Below, piece after piece: positions 1 through 8,058 of a DNA stretch of 64,000 nucleotides. The notes below the pieces were generated by a model. The model did not search any database, was not told the origin of the DNA, and worked only from the letters and a program-made list of their open reading frames with translations. Both the position numbers and the translations under genes were made by a program. Origin of the DNA: Streptomonospora nanhaiensis. Its GTDB lineage: Bacteria > Actinomycetota > Actinomycetes > Streptosporangiales > Streptosporangiaceae. Location: assembly GCF_013410565.1 (NCBI RefSeq), contig NZ_JACCFO010000001.1:5580001-5644000 (forward strand). The letters run 5' to 3'. The stretch's first letter is position 1. Every line of letters begins with the position of its first letter.

Positions 1-353
1 CGCTGCCCGTGGCGCTGCGCATGCACAACCGCCAGCTCGCCCGCTACTTCCTCACCGGCGAGACCTTCGACGCCGCCACCGCCGCCGCGGCGGGGCTGGT
101 CACCGCCGCCGTGCCGCGTGCCGACCTCGACACCGCCACGGAGTCCGTCCTGGACGGCCTGCGCGCCGCCGCGCCCCGGGCGCTGCGCGCCACCAAGGAG
201 CTTCTCGCCGGGATCGGCGCGGTGCCCCCCGATGAGCGCGCGGCCGAGCTCGCGCGGCTGGCCGGGGTGTCGGCGGAGTACTTCGCGAGCGCCGACGCGG
301 CCGAAGGCAGGGCCGCCTTCCTGCGGAAGCGCACACCGAAGTGGGTGCTGTAA
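1..353 (+). CDS. Enoyl-CoA hydratase/isomerase family protein, C-terminal part
   Basis: Only the last ~117 codons are present; the reading frame is open to the window edge, so the start lies outside. The sequence has the C-terminal pattern of crotonases: a segment like RYFLTGETFDAATAAAAGLV, which follows the active-site core and marks the transition to the C-terminal helices, then the helical region with APRALRATKELL that closes the trimer interface. The catalytic oxyanion-hole loops lie in the missing part, so hydratase cannot be told from isomerase. Its TAA stop overlaps by one base the ATG of the following metallo-beta-lactamase fold gene, so the two are probably translated together. Family assignment is firm; substrate is unknown. 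Confidence 0.85.
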   Translation, partial: LPVALRMHNRQLARYFLTGETFDAATAAAAGLVTAAVPRADLDTATESVLDGLRAAAPRALRATKELLAGIGAVPPDERAAELARLAGVSAEYFASADAAEGRAAFLRKRTPKWVL

Positions 354-1012
354 TGGACGACGTGACTTACTCAGGCGATACGCGGGTCGGCGGACCCGCC
401 GACGTACGCGAACTGCCCGGCCTGCGCATCAGCAAGCTGGCGGTCGGGCCGATGGACAACAACGCCTACCTGCTGCGGTGCCGCCGCACCGGCGAGGGCG
501 TGCTCATCGACGCCGCCGACGCCTACCGCATCCTGGAGCTGATCGGCGACCAGGGCCTGGCCCGCGTCGTCACGACCCACCGCCACCCCGACCACTGGGG
601 CGCCCTGGCCGAGGTCGTGGGCACCACGGGCGCGCGCACGGTGGCCCACCCCGCCGACAGCGCGGACCTGCCCGTGTCGGTGGACGAGCCGGTCGAGCAC
701 GGCGCGCACATCGCCGTGGGGGAGTCCCGGCTGGAGGTCGTCCACCTGCGCGGGCACACGCCCGGCTCCATCGCGCTGCGCTACGACGACCCCGCCGGGC
801 ACACCCACCTGTTCACCGGCGACAGCCTGTTCCCGGGCGGGGTCGGCAAGACCCACAGCCCCGCCGACTTCGCCTCGCTGATCGACGACGTCGAGCAGCG
901 GGTGTTCGCGGCGATGGACGACGACACCTGGGTCTACCCCGGCCACGGCCGCGACACCACGCTGGGCGCCGAGCGCCCGCACCTGGGGGAGTGGCGCGCC
1001 CGGGGCTGGTAG
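353..1012 (+). CDS. MBL-fold metallo-hydrolase (glyoxalase II-like)
   Basis: A 219-residue protein starting at the ATG that overlaps the previous stop (TAATG). The zinc-binding motif THRHPDH is at residues 75-81 (H76, H78, D80, H81), with further metal ligands at H135 (RGHTPGS), D157 (TGDSLF) and H198 (YPGHG). Together these are the full two-metal site of glyoxalase II-like thioesterases. There is no signal peptide, so it should be cytoplasmic. Coupling to a crotonase-family gene suggests thioester or acyl-CoA metabolism, which is inference. An in-frame GTG 12 bases upstream is less likely because it lies inside the previous gene. A GC-rich hairpin-forming stretch follows at about 1015-1095. 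Confidence 0.9.
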   Translation: MDDVTYSGDTRVGGPADVRELPGLRISKLAVGPMDNNAYLLRCRRTGEGVLIDAADAYRILELIGDQGLARVVTTHRHPDHWGALAEVVGTTGARTVAHPADSADLPVSVDEPVEHGAHIAVGESRLEVVHLRGHTPGSIALRYDDPAGHTHLFTGDSLFPGGVGKTHSPADFASLIDDVEQRVFAAMDDDTWVYPGHGRDTTLGAERPHLGEWRARGW

Positions 1013-1127
1013 CGCGGGCCCTCGGGCCCCGCGGGGGCGCCCCGGGCGCGGCCGCGCCGAAGGGGGCGGCGCCCGCCGGCGCGGCCGCGCGGGGTCCGTG
1101 GCCGGGTGCCGGGCCGGATCGGGGGCG

Positions 1128-1562
1128 TCAGGGGAGGTCGGACTCCTCCTCCTCGCGCACGGCGGCCTCCTCGGCGCTGTAGGCCGCCCGGTCCACCCCG
1201 GCCTCGCGCGCCACCATGGTGTCCTCGCTGTCCTCGCGCACGCCCTCGTCGGACTCCACGAGGCGCACGCCCTCGGGGTCCTCCTCGGGGCCGCGGTTGG
1301 GCAGCTGGTCGGCCGGCTGCGCCGTGCTGCCCAGTGCGCCCGGAACGTCGGGCTCGTCGCGGGCCAGCGCCTCGTCCAGGGGTTCCCCGGCCTCCTTCTC
1401 CGTCCCGGTCGATCCCACCTCGTCCATCGCCACGGGCTCCTCGGCGGGCAGGATCAGGTCCTCGGTGCTGTCCTCCTGCGCGGGCAGCCCGGCCTCCTCC
1501 CAGTCAGCGGCGTCCTCGTTGATGGGGTCGGCCGGGTGCTCCTCCGGGTGGTTCTCAGTCAT
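1128..1562 (-). CDS. DUF5709 domain protein
   Basis: A highly acidic 144-residue protein rich in Glu, Asp and Pro, without membrane segments. The C-terminal two thirds match what I know of DUF5709: an acidic tract ending DEPDVPGALGSTAQPADQLP, then a GVRLVESDEGVREDSEDT segment and a final Ala/Glu helix. The family is found in actinobacteria and has no established function; the composition suggests a largely disordered protein. The ATG at 1562 has no clear Shine-Dalgarno sequence, and a perfect palindrome lies just upstream, so the gene may be leaderless and repressor-controlled. It is encoded opposite to the upstream metabolic pair. Confidence 0.8.
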   Translation of the reverse strand: MTENHPEEHPADPINEDAADWEEAGLPAQEDSTEDLILPAEEPVAMDEVGSTGTEKEAGEPLDEALARDEPDVPGALGSTAQPADQLPNRGPEEDPEGVRLVESDEGVREDSEDTMVAREAGVDRAAYSAEEAAVREEEESDLP

Positions 1563-1572
1563 GCCCCGTCAC

Positions 1573-1593
1573 TATCCGCTGAGGCAGCGGATA
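1573..1593. promoter_or_regulatory. Palindromic operator candidate upstream of the DUF5709 gene
   Basis: Two perfect 9-base arms, TATCCGCTG and CAGCGGATA, flank AGG and end only 11 bases before the ATG of the DUF5709 gene. This is where the -10 region of a leaderless or short-leader promoter would lie. A protein binding here would block transcription. The cognate regulator is not identifiable. Confidence 0.5.
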
Positions 1594-1673
1594 ATCACGG
1601 GCGCGGGGCGGGCGGCCCGCGCCGGGTGGGGTTTGCGGCGCGCGGGAGCGACGGGCGCGGGGTGGGAGGGGGC

Positions 1674-2105
1674 CTAGAAGGGGAAGGTGTCCCGCGGCAG
1701 CGGGCGGCGGCCCACGAACCCCAGGTCGGTGCGGTGGTACCAGGCGAGTTCGGACTCGCCCTCCAGCCAGCACAGCCGCACCGACACCCCGTCCAGCAGC
1801 GCGGGGAAGTCGATCAGCAGGGGCGCGACCCCCTTCAGTTCGATGCCCTGGTCCAGGAACCAGTTCCGCAGTTCGCCGATGCGGGCCTCGGCGGCCTTCA
1901 GCTCCGCGCGGCCGCCCAGGGCCGAGCCTCCGGCGGAGCCGAGGTCGGCGGCCATCTCGGCGAGGTCGGCCCGCAGCGTCACCAGTTCGGCGGCGTGCCG
2001 GTGCACCTCGGGCATCAGGTCGCGCGCCTGGGCCGGCGTGAACACGCGGGGCTCGGGGTAGCCGTCGGCGAACGGGTCGGCGGGCGGGGGTGCGGCGTCG
2101 TCCAT
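1674..2105 (-). CDS. DUF2203 domain protein
   Basis: A 143-residue soluble protein. It shows the DUF2203 layout: an N-terminal FTPAQARDLMPEVHRHAAEL helix, a central coiled helix, the GIELKGVAPLLIDFPAL segment, then LCWLEGESELAWYHRTDLGF and a GRRPLP tail. These last elements (LCW, GE, WYH, GF.GR) are the most conserved in the family. The family is widespread in bacteria but has no assigned reaction. The gene is divergent from the MFS transporter that follows, with about 125 bases between them. The start is the ATG at 2105; no strong ribosome-binding site is obvious. Confidence 0.85.
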   Translation of the reverse strand: MDDAAPPPADPFADGYPEPRVFTPAQARDLMPEVHRHAAELVTLRADLAEMAADLGSAGGSALGGRAELKAAEARIGELRNWFLDQGIELKGVAPLLIDFPALLDGVSVRLCWLEGESELAWYHRTDLGFVGRRPLPRDTFPF

Positions 2106-2217
2106 ACCGGCACGCTAGACCATCGCGCGCGGGCGCCGGTGCGGGGCGGCGCCGCCGGGAGGGCGGGGCGGCCGCGGGCGGCCGGGAAAAGCGCTGTCGC
2201 CGCCGCGCGAGGGCGGC

Positions 2218-2248
2218 TAGAGTCGCGTCCATGACGTGGCGATGTTGA
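2218..2248 (+). other. Leaderless promoter and five-codon ORF (MTWRC) ending in an in-frame TGA
   Basis: A -10-like TAGAGT at 2218-2223 is followed seven bases later by ATG at 2231, the spacing of leaderless transcripts elsewhere in this window. The ATG is in the same frame as the MFS transporter, but its frame stops at TGA 2246-2248 after M-T-W-R-C. The frame then runs without a stop into the transporter. This is either a short upstream ORF or the true transporter start broken by a nonsense change or a sequence error. Confidence 0.5.
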
Positions 2249-2308
2249 CCCTCAGCTGAATCCCCGATCGCGCGCCGGCTCTACGCCTACGCGTTCCTCG
2301 ACGACTTC

Positions 2309-3532
2309 GTGCCGCTCTACCCGGTCTACGCGCTGCTGTTCGCCGACACCGGGCTGAGCACCGCCCAGATCGCCGGCCTGTTCGCGCTGTGGTCGGCCAC
2401 CGGCATCGTGCTTGAGGTGCCCTCGGGCGTGCTCGCCGACATGGTCTCGCGGCGCCGCATGCTCACGGTGGCGCCGCTGCTCACCGGCGCCGGGTTCGCC
2501 CTGTGGACCCTCGCGCCCGGCTACCCGGCCTTCGCGCTGGGCTTCGTGCTCTGGGGCGTGGGCGGCGCGCTGCACTCGGGCACCCTCCAGGCGCTGGTCT
2601 ACACCGAGCTCACCCGCGTCGACCCCTCCCGCGCGGGCGCCGCCCCGCCGCCCGGCGCGCCCGCGGGCGCCTCCGGCGATGCGCCCGCGGAGCCGTCGGA
2701 GTGGGTGTCCACCACCTACGCCCGGCTGATCGGGCGCTCCCGTGCGGCGTCGGCCGTGGCGATCCTGCTCGCCACGGCCCTGGCCGCGCCGGTCACGGCG
2801 CTCGGCGGCTACGCGGCCGCGGGCGCGCTGAGCGTCCTGGCGGCCGCGGCCTGCGCGCTGGTGGGCCGTACGTTCCCCGAGCACGACCGGCCGGCCGGGA
2901 GCGGTGCCGGGCGCGGGAGCGGGGTCCGCGCCGTCCTCGCCGAAGTGCGCCGGGCCGCCGGCGCGGCGCGCGGGGTGCTCGTTGAGGGCTTGGGCGAGGT
3001 CGGCCGCTCGGCGGCGCTGCGCCGCGCCCTCCTCCTGCTGTCGGTGCTGCTGGCGGCCCTGTCCCTGGACGAGTTCGTCCCGCTGCTGGTGCGCGGCACG
3101 GGCGTGCCCACCGACCTGGTGCCGCTGTACCTGCTGCCCTTCACGGCGGCCTCGGTGGCGGGCGGCTGGCTGGCCGGGCGCGGCGGGCGGTGGACGCTGC
3201 CGGTGCTGGCCGCGACCGCGGCCTGCCAGATCGCCGGCGCGCTGAGCGGGCACCCCGCCGGGCTGCTGCTGGTGGCCGCCGCCTTCGGCGCGGCCGAGTG
3301 GGCCGTGGCCTCCGCCGAGTCCCGGCTGCAGGACGGAATCGGCGACCGCGCCCGCGCGACGGTGACCTCGCTGTCGGGGTTCGGCGGCGAGACCGCCACC
3401 GTGGGCGTGTTCGCCGCCTACGGGCTGGGGTCGGTGTGGCTGGGGGCGGGACCGCTGTTCGCGCTGGCGGCGCTGCCCTACCTGGCCGTGGCGCTGACCC
3501 TGCGGAGGCGGCCTGTCGGACCCGGGCGGTAG
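2309..3532 (+). CDS. MFS transporter, start region anomalous
   Basis: Major facilitator superfamily permease of about 12 helices. The first helix (FLDDFVPLYPVYALLFADTG) and the cytoplasmic loop after helix 2 (SGVLADMVSRRRML, the MFS motif A region) are clear. The coordinates use the first canonical start, GTG 2309, but this falls inside helix 1: the frame is open upstream to 2249 and encodes the RRLYAYAFLDDF expected at the N terminus, with no ATG, GTG or TTG before the TGA at 2246. The real protein probably begins earlier, so a noncanonical start, stop read-through or a broken gene must be considered. Homologous permeases export small molecules; the substrate is unknown. Confidence 0.75.
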   Translation: MPLYPVYALLFADTGLSTAQIAGLFALWSATGIVLEVPSGVLADMVSRRRMLTVAPLLTGAGFALWTLAPGYPAFALGFVLWGVGGALHSGTLQALVYTELTRVDPSRAGAAPPPGAPAGASGDAPAEPSEWVSTTYARLIGRSRAASAVAILLATALAAPVTALGGYAAAGALSVLAAAACALVGRTFPEHDRPAGSGAGRGSGVRAVLAEVRRAAGAARGVLVEGLGEVGRSAALRRALLLLSVLLAALSLDEFVPLLVRGTGVPTDLVPLYLLPFTAASVAGGWLAGRGGRWTLPVLAATAACQIAGALSGHPAGLLLVAAAFGAAEWAVASAESRLQDGIGDRARATVTSLSGFGGETATVGVFAAYGLGSVWLGAGPLFALAALPYLAVALTLRRRPVGPGR

Positions 3533-3725
3533 AAACGAGGAGCAACAGGAACTACGGGTGCATAGGCGGCGCCGCGGAGCGCCGGGTGCCACCCGTCACC
3601 GGCCCCGCCGGGCCCCGGCGGGCGGCACCGGCCGGGACGCGCGGCGCGGAATGGTCGGCGCCGGCCCGGCGCTGTGGTGGGATGGGCGTCCGCGCGGGCG
3701 CCCGCGGAGCGAAAGGAGGGCCGTC

Positions 3726-4448
3726 GTGTCGGCCTCAACCGACATCCAACGCGCGCTGGTGGTCATGGCGCACCCCGACGACGTCGACTTCGGCTGTGCG
3801 GGCACGGTCGCGGTCTGGACCCGGGCCGGTGTGGAGGTCACCTACCTGCTGGTCACCGCCGGCGAGGCGGGCGGCGACACCCGCACCCTCGACTCCGACG
3901 CCATGGCCGAACTCCGCCGCGCCGAGCAGCGCAAGGCCGCGGCCGCCGTGGGGGTGGACGATGTCCGCTTCCTCACCGGCTACGCCGACGGCCGGGTCGT
4001 GCCCAGCCTGGAGCTGCGGCGCGACATCGCCCGCGTCATCCGCCAGGTGCGGCCCGACCGCGTGCTGATCCCCAGTCCCGAACGCGACTGGAAGCGCATC
4101 CCCCCCAGCCACCCCGACCACCTCGCCACGGGCGAGGCCGCCATCAACGCCGTCTACCCCGACGCCCGCAACCCCCACGCCCATCCCGAGCTGCTGCGCG
4201 ACGAAGGGCTGGAGCCCTGGACCGTCCCCGAGGTCTGGCTGGTGCACGGCCCCGACTGCGACGTCTACGTCGACATCACCGACGTGTTCGACCGCAAGAT
4301 GGCGGCGCTGGCCTGCCACGCCAGCCAGATCGAGGACCCCGACTCCCTGGCCGACGCCCTGCGGCCGTGGCTCACCGCCAACGCCGAGGCCGGCGGGCTG
4401 CCCGAGGGCCGGCTGGCGGAGTCCTTCCAAACCGTCGACACGCGTTAG
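3726..4448 (+). CDS. PIG-L family deacetylase
   Basis: A 240-residue zinc-dependent N-deacetylase of the PIG-L/MshB/LmbE family. The diagnostic AHPDD motif is at residues 15-19 near the N terminus, and the second metal/catalytic motif SHPDH at 128-132. The family removes acetyl groups from GlcNAc-type substrates, for example in mycothiol biosynthesis, but the exact substrate cannot be read from sequence. The GTG start is chosen because an AAGGAGGG Shine-Dalgarno lies at the right distance; the longer open frame upstream lacks one. The protein has no signal peptide. The next gene is 84 bases downstream with its own ribosome-binding site. Confidence 0.9.
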   Translation: MSASTDIQRALVVMAHPDDVDFGCAGTVAVWTRAGVEVTYLLVTAGEAGGDTRTLDSDAMAELRRAEQRKAAAAVGVDDVRFLTGYADGRVVPSLELRRDIARVIRQVRPDRVLIPSPERDWKRIPPSHPDHLATGEAAINAVYPDARNPHAHPELLRDEGLEPWTVPEVWLVHGPDCDVYVDITDVFDRKMAALACHASQIEDPDSLADALRPWLTANAEAGGLPEGRLAESFQTVDTR

Positions 4449-4532
4449 CGTCCCGGGCCCGCAGACGATATTCGTGGGGTAGAGGAGGCCGGGGAGACCC
4501 CCGCGCCGGTTACGACGTCAACAGGAGGACCC

Positions 4533-5069
4533 GTGGCACAGCCGCCATCCCCGTACGAGTTCCTGCCCGCCCTTCCGTCCTTCAGCCTGCGCAGCGACGA
4601 CGTCGCCGACGGCCAGACCCTGCCCACGCCGCAGGTCAGCGGCATCATGGGCGCCGGCGGCGAGGACGTGTCGCCGCACCTGGCCTGGAGCGGGTTCCCC
4701 GAGGACACCCGGAGCTTCGCCGTGACCTGCTTCGACCCCGACGCGCCCACGGCCAGCGGGTTCTGGCACTGGGCGGTGTGCGACATCCCCGTGTCGGTCA
4801 CCGAGCTGCCGGCGGGCGCGGGCGGGGAGTCGGGCCAGGGCCTGCCCTCCGGTGCCGTCACGCTGCGCAACGACGCCGGGGGCAGGCGCTACGTCGGCGC
4901 CGCCCCGCCGCCCGGGCACGGGCCGCACCGCTACATGTTCGCCGTGCACGCCGTCGGCGTGGATTCGCTGGGCATCGACGAGACCGCAACGCCCGCCTTC
5001 CTGGGGTTCAACCTGTTCTCCCACGCCGTCGGGCGGGCGGTCGTCGCGCCGGTCTACGAGCAGAAGTAG
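4533..5069 (+). CDS. YbhB/YbcL family Raf kinase inhibitor-like protein (PEBP)
   Basis: A 178-residue protein of the phosphatidylethanolamine-binding protein fold. Visible family features are the N-terminal [11 protein letters not shown], the [26 protein letters not shown] segment (the ligand-pocket DPDxP motif), [10 protein letters not shown] with its pocket residues, and the [17 protein letters not shown] strand. There is no export signal. In bacteria the physiological role of this family is largely unknown; ligand or kinase/protease-inhibitor roles are proposed. The GTG start is supported by AGGAGG eight bases upstream. The gene is on the same strand as the PIG-L deacetylase and the HAD phosphatase and could form an operon with them. 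Confidence 0.9.
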   Translation: MAQPPSPYEFLPALPSFSLRSDDVADGQTLPTPQVSGIMGAGGEDVSPHLAWSGFPEDTRSFAVTCFDPDAPTASGFWHWAVCDIPVSVTELPAGAGGESGQGLPSGAVTLRNDAGGRRYVGAAPPPGHGPHRYMFAVHAVGVDSLGIDETATPAFLGFNLFSHAVGRAVVAPVYEQK

Positions 5070-5167
5070 AGTCCCGGTGCCCGGCGGGGGCCGGTACCCC
5101 GCCGGGCACGCGTTTCGATCCGGTGCCGCGCGGTCGGGCGGCGCCGCAGGCCCCGAACGGAGAGTGA

Positions 5168-5800
5168 GTGCCCATGGCAGCCGCCGGACACGGTGTCGAG
5201 GCGGTCGTCTTCGACTACGGCGAGGTCATCTCCCTGCCGCCTTCGGCCGAGGACCGCACCGCGCTGGAGCGGCTGGCCGGCGGGTCCGCCGAGGAGTTCT
5301 GGTCGGCCTACTGGGCGGAGCGGCGCGCCTACGACGCCGGGATCAGCGGCGACGAGTACTGGCGGCGGGTCGCCGACCGCCTCGGCGCCGCCTGGGACTC
5401 CGCGGCCCGGCAGGCCCTGTGGGCGGTGGACGTGGGGTCCTGGCTGCACGTGCGGCCCGAGAGCACCGCCCTGCTGGAGCGGCTGGCCGACCGCGGCGTG
5501 CGGCTGGCCCTGCTGTCCAACGCCCCCTTCGACATCGCCGGCGCGCTGCGGCACTCACCGGTGCTGGCGCGGTTCGAGGAGCTGTTCTTCAGCGCCGACC
5601 TCGGCCGGTGCAAACCCGACCCCCAGGTGTACCGGCACATCCTCGACCGGCTGGGCACCCCGCCCGAGCGCACGGCGTTCGTGGACGACCGCGAGGAGAA
5701 CATCCTGGCGGCCAAGGAGCTGGGGATCGTGGCGCACCACTACGCGGGCACGGCCGACCTGGAGGCGTTCCTGGCCGACCTCGTCGGCTCGCCCGCCTAG
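5168..5800 (+). CDS. HAD superfamily hydrolase (subfamily IA)
   Basis: A 210-residue haloacid dehalogenase-type phosphatase. Motif I is VFDYGEV near residue 18, with the nucleophile Asp followed by Y-G rather than the usual x-D; motif II is LLSNAP; motif III is the Lys in GRCKPDPQVY; motif IV is FVDDREENILAA. A helical cap lies between motifs I and II. Lack of the second motif-I Asp also occurs in other hydrolases of the 'FDYGGV' type, so it may not imply inactivity. The start is GTG 5168 with GGAG five bases before; ATG 5174 in frame is an alternative. Substrate unknown. Confidence 0.88.
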   Translation: MPMAAAGHGVEAVVFDYGEVISLPPSAEDRTALERLAGGSAEEFWSAYWAERRAYDAGISGDEYWRRVADRLGAAWDSAARQALWAVDVGSWLHVRPESTALLERLADRGVRLALLSNAPFDIAGALRHSPVLARFEELFFSADLGRCKPDPQVYRHILDRLGTPPERTAFVDDREENILAAKELGIVAHHYAGTADLEAFLADLVGSPA

Positions 5801-5816
5801 CGGGAGCGGCGGGGGC

Positions 5817-5842
5817 GCCGCGACCGGGCGGCCGGTCGCGGC
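5817..5842 (+). terminator. Hairpin terminator candidate after the HAD gene
   Basis: Perfect 11-base arms GCCGCGACCGG and CCGGTCGCGGC with a four-base loop, 16 bases after the stop codon. There is no T-tract, which is common for actinomycete hairpins. Confidence 0.5.
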
Positions 5843-5985
5843 CACCGCCGGCGTCCGGTTGTCCGGGCAACCGCAACCGGCCACCGGCGTCCCGTACGTC
5901 ACAGCCGGGTCTAGGCTCGCATCAACGAGAGCGGCTCCGGACCCCCGCGGGCCGCCCCGGCCGGCCGCGACGAAGAAGGTGCCCC

Positions 5986-7026
5986 GTGTCCGCTGCGCAG
6001 CCCTCCGCCCCGCCCACCGTCGTGGTCACCACGGCGGGCTCGGCCCCCACCGCCGGAACCGTCCAGCACCTGCGCGGGCTGGGCTACCGCGTCGTCGCCA
6101 CCGACATCGACCCCAGCGCCCCCGGGCTCTACCTGGCCGACCGCGCCTACCTGGTGCCGCCCGGCGGCAGCGAGGCGTTCGTGCCGGAGATCCGCGGCAT
6201 CTGCCTCAAGGAGGACGCGGTGGCGGTGGTGCCGCTGGTGGACGAGGAGCTGGCGCCGGTCGCCGCGCTCGCCGACGACGGGATCGCCGTGCTGCTGCCG
6301 CGCCCGGAGTTCGTGGCGGTCTGCCTGGACAAGTTCGCGCTCATGCGCCGGCTGGCGGCCGCCGGGCTGCCGGTGCCGCGCACCGCGCTGGCCGCCCAGT
6401 GGTCGGGCGATCCCCGGCCGCCGCTGGTCGTCAAGCCGCGCACCGGGCGGGGCAGCCGCGGGGTCACCCTGTCGGCCTCCGCTGAGGAGCTGAACCGGCT
6501 GCTGGCCACCGGCGCCGGCGCGGGCGACCGGCTCGTGGTGCAGGAGCGGATCCCCGGCCCGGAGTACACGGTCTCGGTGGTGGTGTGGCGCGACGGCGAG
6601 GTGCAGGCGGTGGTGCCCAAGGAGGTCATCCTCAAGCAGGGCGTGACCCGGTTCGCCGTCACCCGCCGCCACGAGCGGATCGCCGAGGTCTGCCGCGCGG
6701 TGCAGCGGGAGCTGCGCGCCGACGGTCCGTTCAACGTGCAGCTGGCCCTGGACGATCGGGGGGAGCCGCGCATCTTCGAGATCAACCCGCGCTTCTCCTC
6801 CACCGCGCCGCTGACCGCGGCCGCCGGGGTGGACGAGATCGGCGGGCTGCTGCGCCAGGCCGTGGCGGGCGGCCCGCGCCTGACCGACGACTGGCGTGCG
6901 GGCGTGGTGATGGTCCGGCGCACGGCCGACGAGTTCCTGGAGGAGTCCCGCTTCGCCGAGTACGGCCTGGACCCGGCCGCGGGGATCCCCGGGGCCGGCC
7001 CGGCCCTTGGGGCGGGCCGCCGGTGA
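5986..7026 (+). CDS. ATP-grasp domain protein
   Basis: A 346-residue ATP-dependent carboxylate-amine/thiol ligase-type protein. The N-terminal pre-ATP-grasp Rossmann domain starts VVVTTAGSAPTAGTVQHLRGLGYRVVATDIDP, as in CarB- and PylC-like proteins. The ATP-grasp core follows, with DKFALMRRLAAAGLPVP, the ATP-binding VVKPRTGRGSRGV lysine loop, the E-x-x-x-G segment QERIPGPEYTV and the metal-binding IFEINPRFSS. Start GTG 5986 has AAGAAGG in front. Its stop overlaps the start of the next gene by four bases (GTGA), so the two are translationally coupled. A TAGGCT -10 candidate lies at 5912-5917. The product that is ligated is unknown. Confidence 0.88.
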   Translation: MSAAQPSAPPTVVVTTAGSAPTAGTVQHLRGLGYRVVATDIDPSAPGLYLADRAYLVPPGGSEAFVPEIRGICLKEDAVAVVPLVDEELAPVAALADDGIAVLLPRPEFVAVCLDKFALMRRLAAAGLPVPRTALAAQWSGDPRPPLVVKPRTGRGSRGVTLSASAEELNRLLATGAGAGDRLVVQERIPGPEYTVSVVVWRDGEVQAVVPKEVILKQGVTRFAVTRRHERIAEVCRAVQRELRADGPFNVQLALDDRGEPRIFEINPRFSSTAPLTAAAGVDEIGGLLRQAVAGGPRLTDDWRAGVVMVRRTADEFLEESRFAEYGLDPAAGIPGAGPALGAGRR

Positions 7027-7901
7027 GCGGCACCGGCACGCGGCCGCCCGCGCCCGAGGAGGCGGCGGCGGGTGCCGCCGGGGCAGCCGAGGCACGGGAG
7101 TGGGCCGCCCTGCTGCCCGGCGCCGCCGGCGCCGTGGGCGAGGTCGGCGCGCTGCTGCGGGCGTGGCGGGCCGACACCCGCGCCACCTCCGGCCGCTGGG
7201 AGGGCGCCCAGTTCAAGGCGCGGGCCGACGCCATGGCGCACGAGGCGCTGGCCGCCCGGCTGCGGCGCGTCGCCCCCGGGGTGCCCGTGCTCAGCGAGGA
7301 GGACCCCGCCGGGCTGCGCGGGCCCCGCCCCAACCTGTACTGGCTCATCGACCCGATCGACGGCACCGCCAGCTACGCGCACGGATACCCCGGCTACGTC
7401 ACCCAGGCCGCGCTGGTGGCGGCCGCCCGCCCGGTCCTGGCCGCCGTGTGCGCGCCCGAGTGGAAGGTCCGCTTCACCGCCCTGCGCGGTCGCGGCGCCT
7501 TCGCCGAAGGCGGCGCCGCGGGCGCCCGCGCGCGGCTGGCCGCCGCGCCGCACCCCGGCCCCGGGGCGGGCGTGCTCACCGACAACACGCCGCGGCCGAC
7601 CGGTATCGCGCGCGCCGCCTACAACCGCTTCGGCTGCTCGGGCTACCTGGAGTCGGGCAGCCTGGCGCTCAAGCTGTGCCGGATCGCCGAGGGGCGGGCG
7701 CACCTGTTCGTCAAGGACGTGCCTGTCCGCGACTGGGACGTCGCCGCGCCGGGCCTCGTGCTGGAGGAGGCGGGCGGAGCGCTGCGCCGGCTCGACGGCA
7801 CCTTGTTCAACTTCACCGGCTCCTTCGAGCACACCGGGCTGATCGGCGCCGCCGACCCCGGCCTGTGCGCCGCCGTCGCGGAGTGGCACCGGCCCGGGTG
7901 A
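7023..7901 (+). CDS. Inositol monophosphatase family protein
   Basis: A 292-residue member of the Mg-dependent IMPase/FBPase superfamily. The metal-binding motifs are present: EED near residue 95, DPIDGT in YWLIDPIDGTASYAHGYPGY, and the C-terminal WD motif in VRDWDVAAPGLVLEEAGG. Substrates in this family include inositol phosphate, histidinol phosphate and PAPS; I cannot choose between them. Translation starts at GTG 7023 inside the stop region of the ATP-grasp gene (four-base GTGA overlap). This tight coupling suggests that ligase and phosphatase act on the same molecule, for example removing a phosphate from a product or intermediate; that is inference. Confidence 0.88.
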   Translation: MSGTGTRPPAPEEAAAGAAGAAEAREWAALLPGAAGAVGEVGALLRAWRADTRATSGRWEGAQFKARADAMAHEALAARLRRVAPGVPVLSEEDPAGLRGPRPNLYWLIDPIDGTASYAHGYPGYVTQAALVAAARPVLAAVCAPEWKVRFTALRGRGAFAEGGAAGARARLAAAPHPGPGAGVLTDNTPRPTGIARAAYNRFGCSGYLESGSLALKLCRIAEGRAHLFVKDVPVRDWDVAAPGLVLEEAGGALRRLDGTLFNFTGSFEHTGLIGAADPGLCAAVAEWHRPG

Positions 7902-8058
7902 CCCCGCCGCGCGTCGGCGCGCGCACCGCGGGCCGCGCCGGCCGCCCACCAGGGCGGGCGTAGTCCAAAAGTCGTACACCACACACGCCCGGGGAGGGAT
8001 CCGCCGGCGGGGGCACGGCGTCTAACCTCGGAAAAGCCGCACTGATGAGGAGGGGCCG

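Noticed and set aside
2246-2248. Selenocysteine insertion at the TGA in the MFS leader
   Set aside because: The position is not a catalytic site, membrane transporters of this type do not contain selenocysteine, and no SECIS-like structure was identified.
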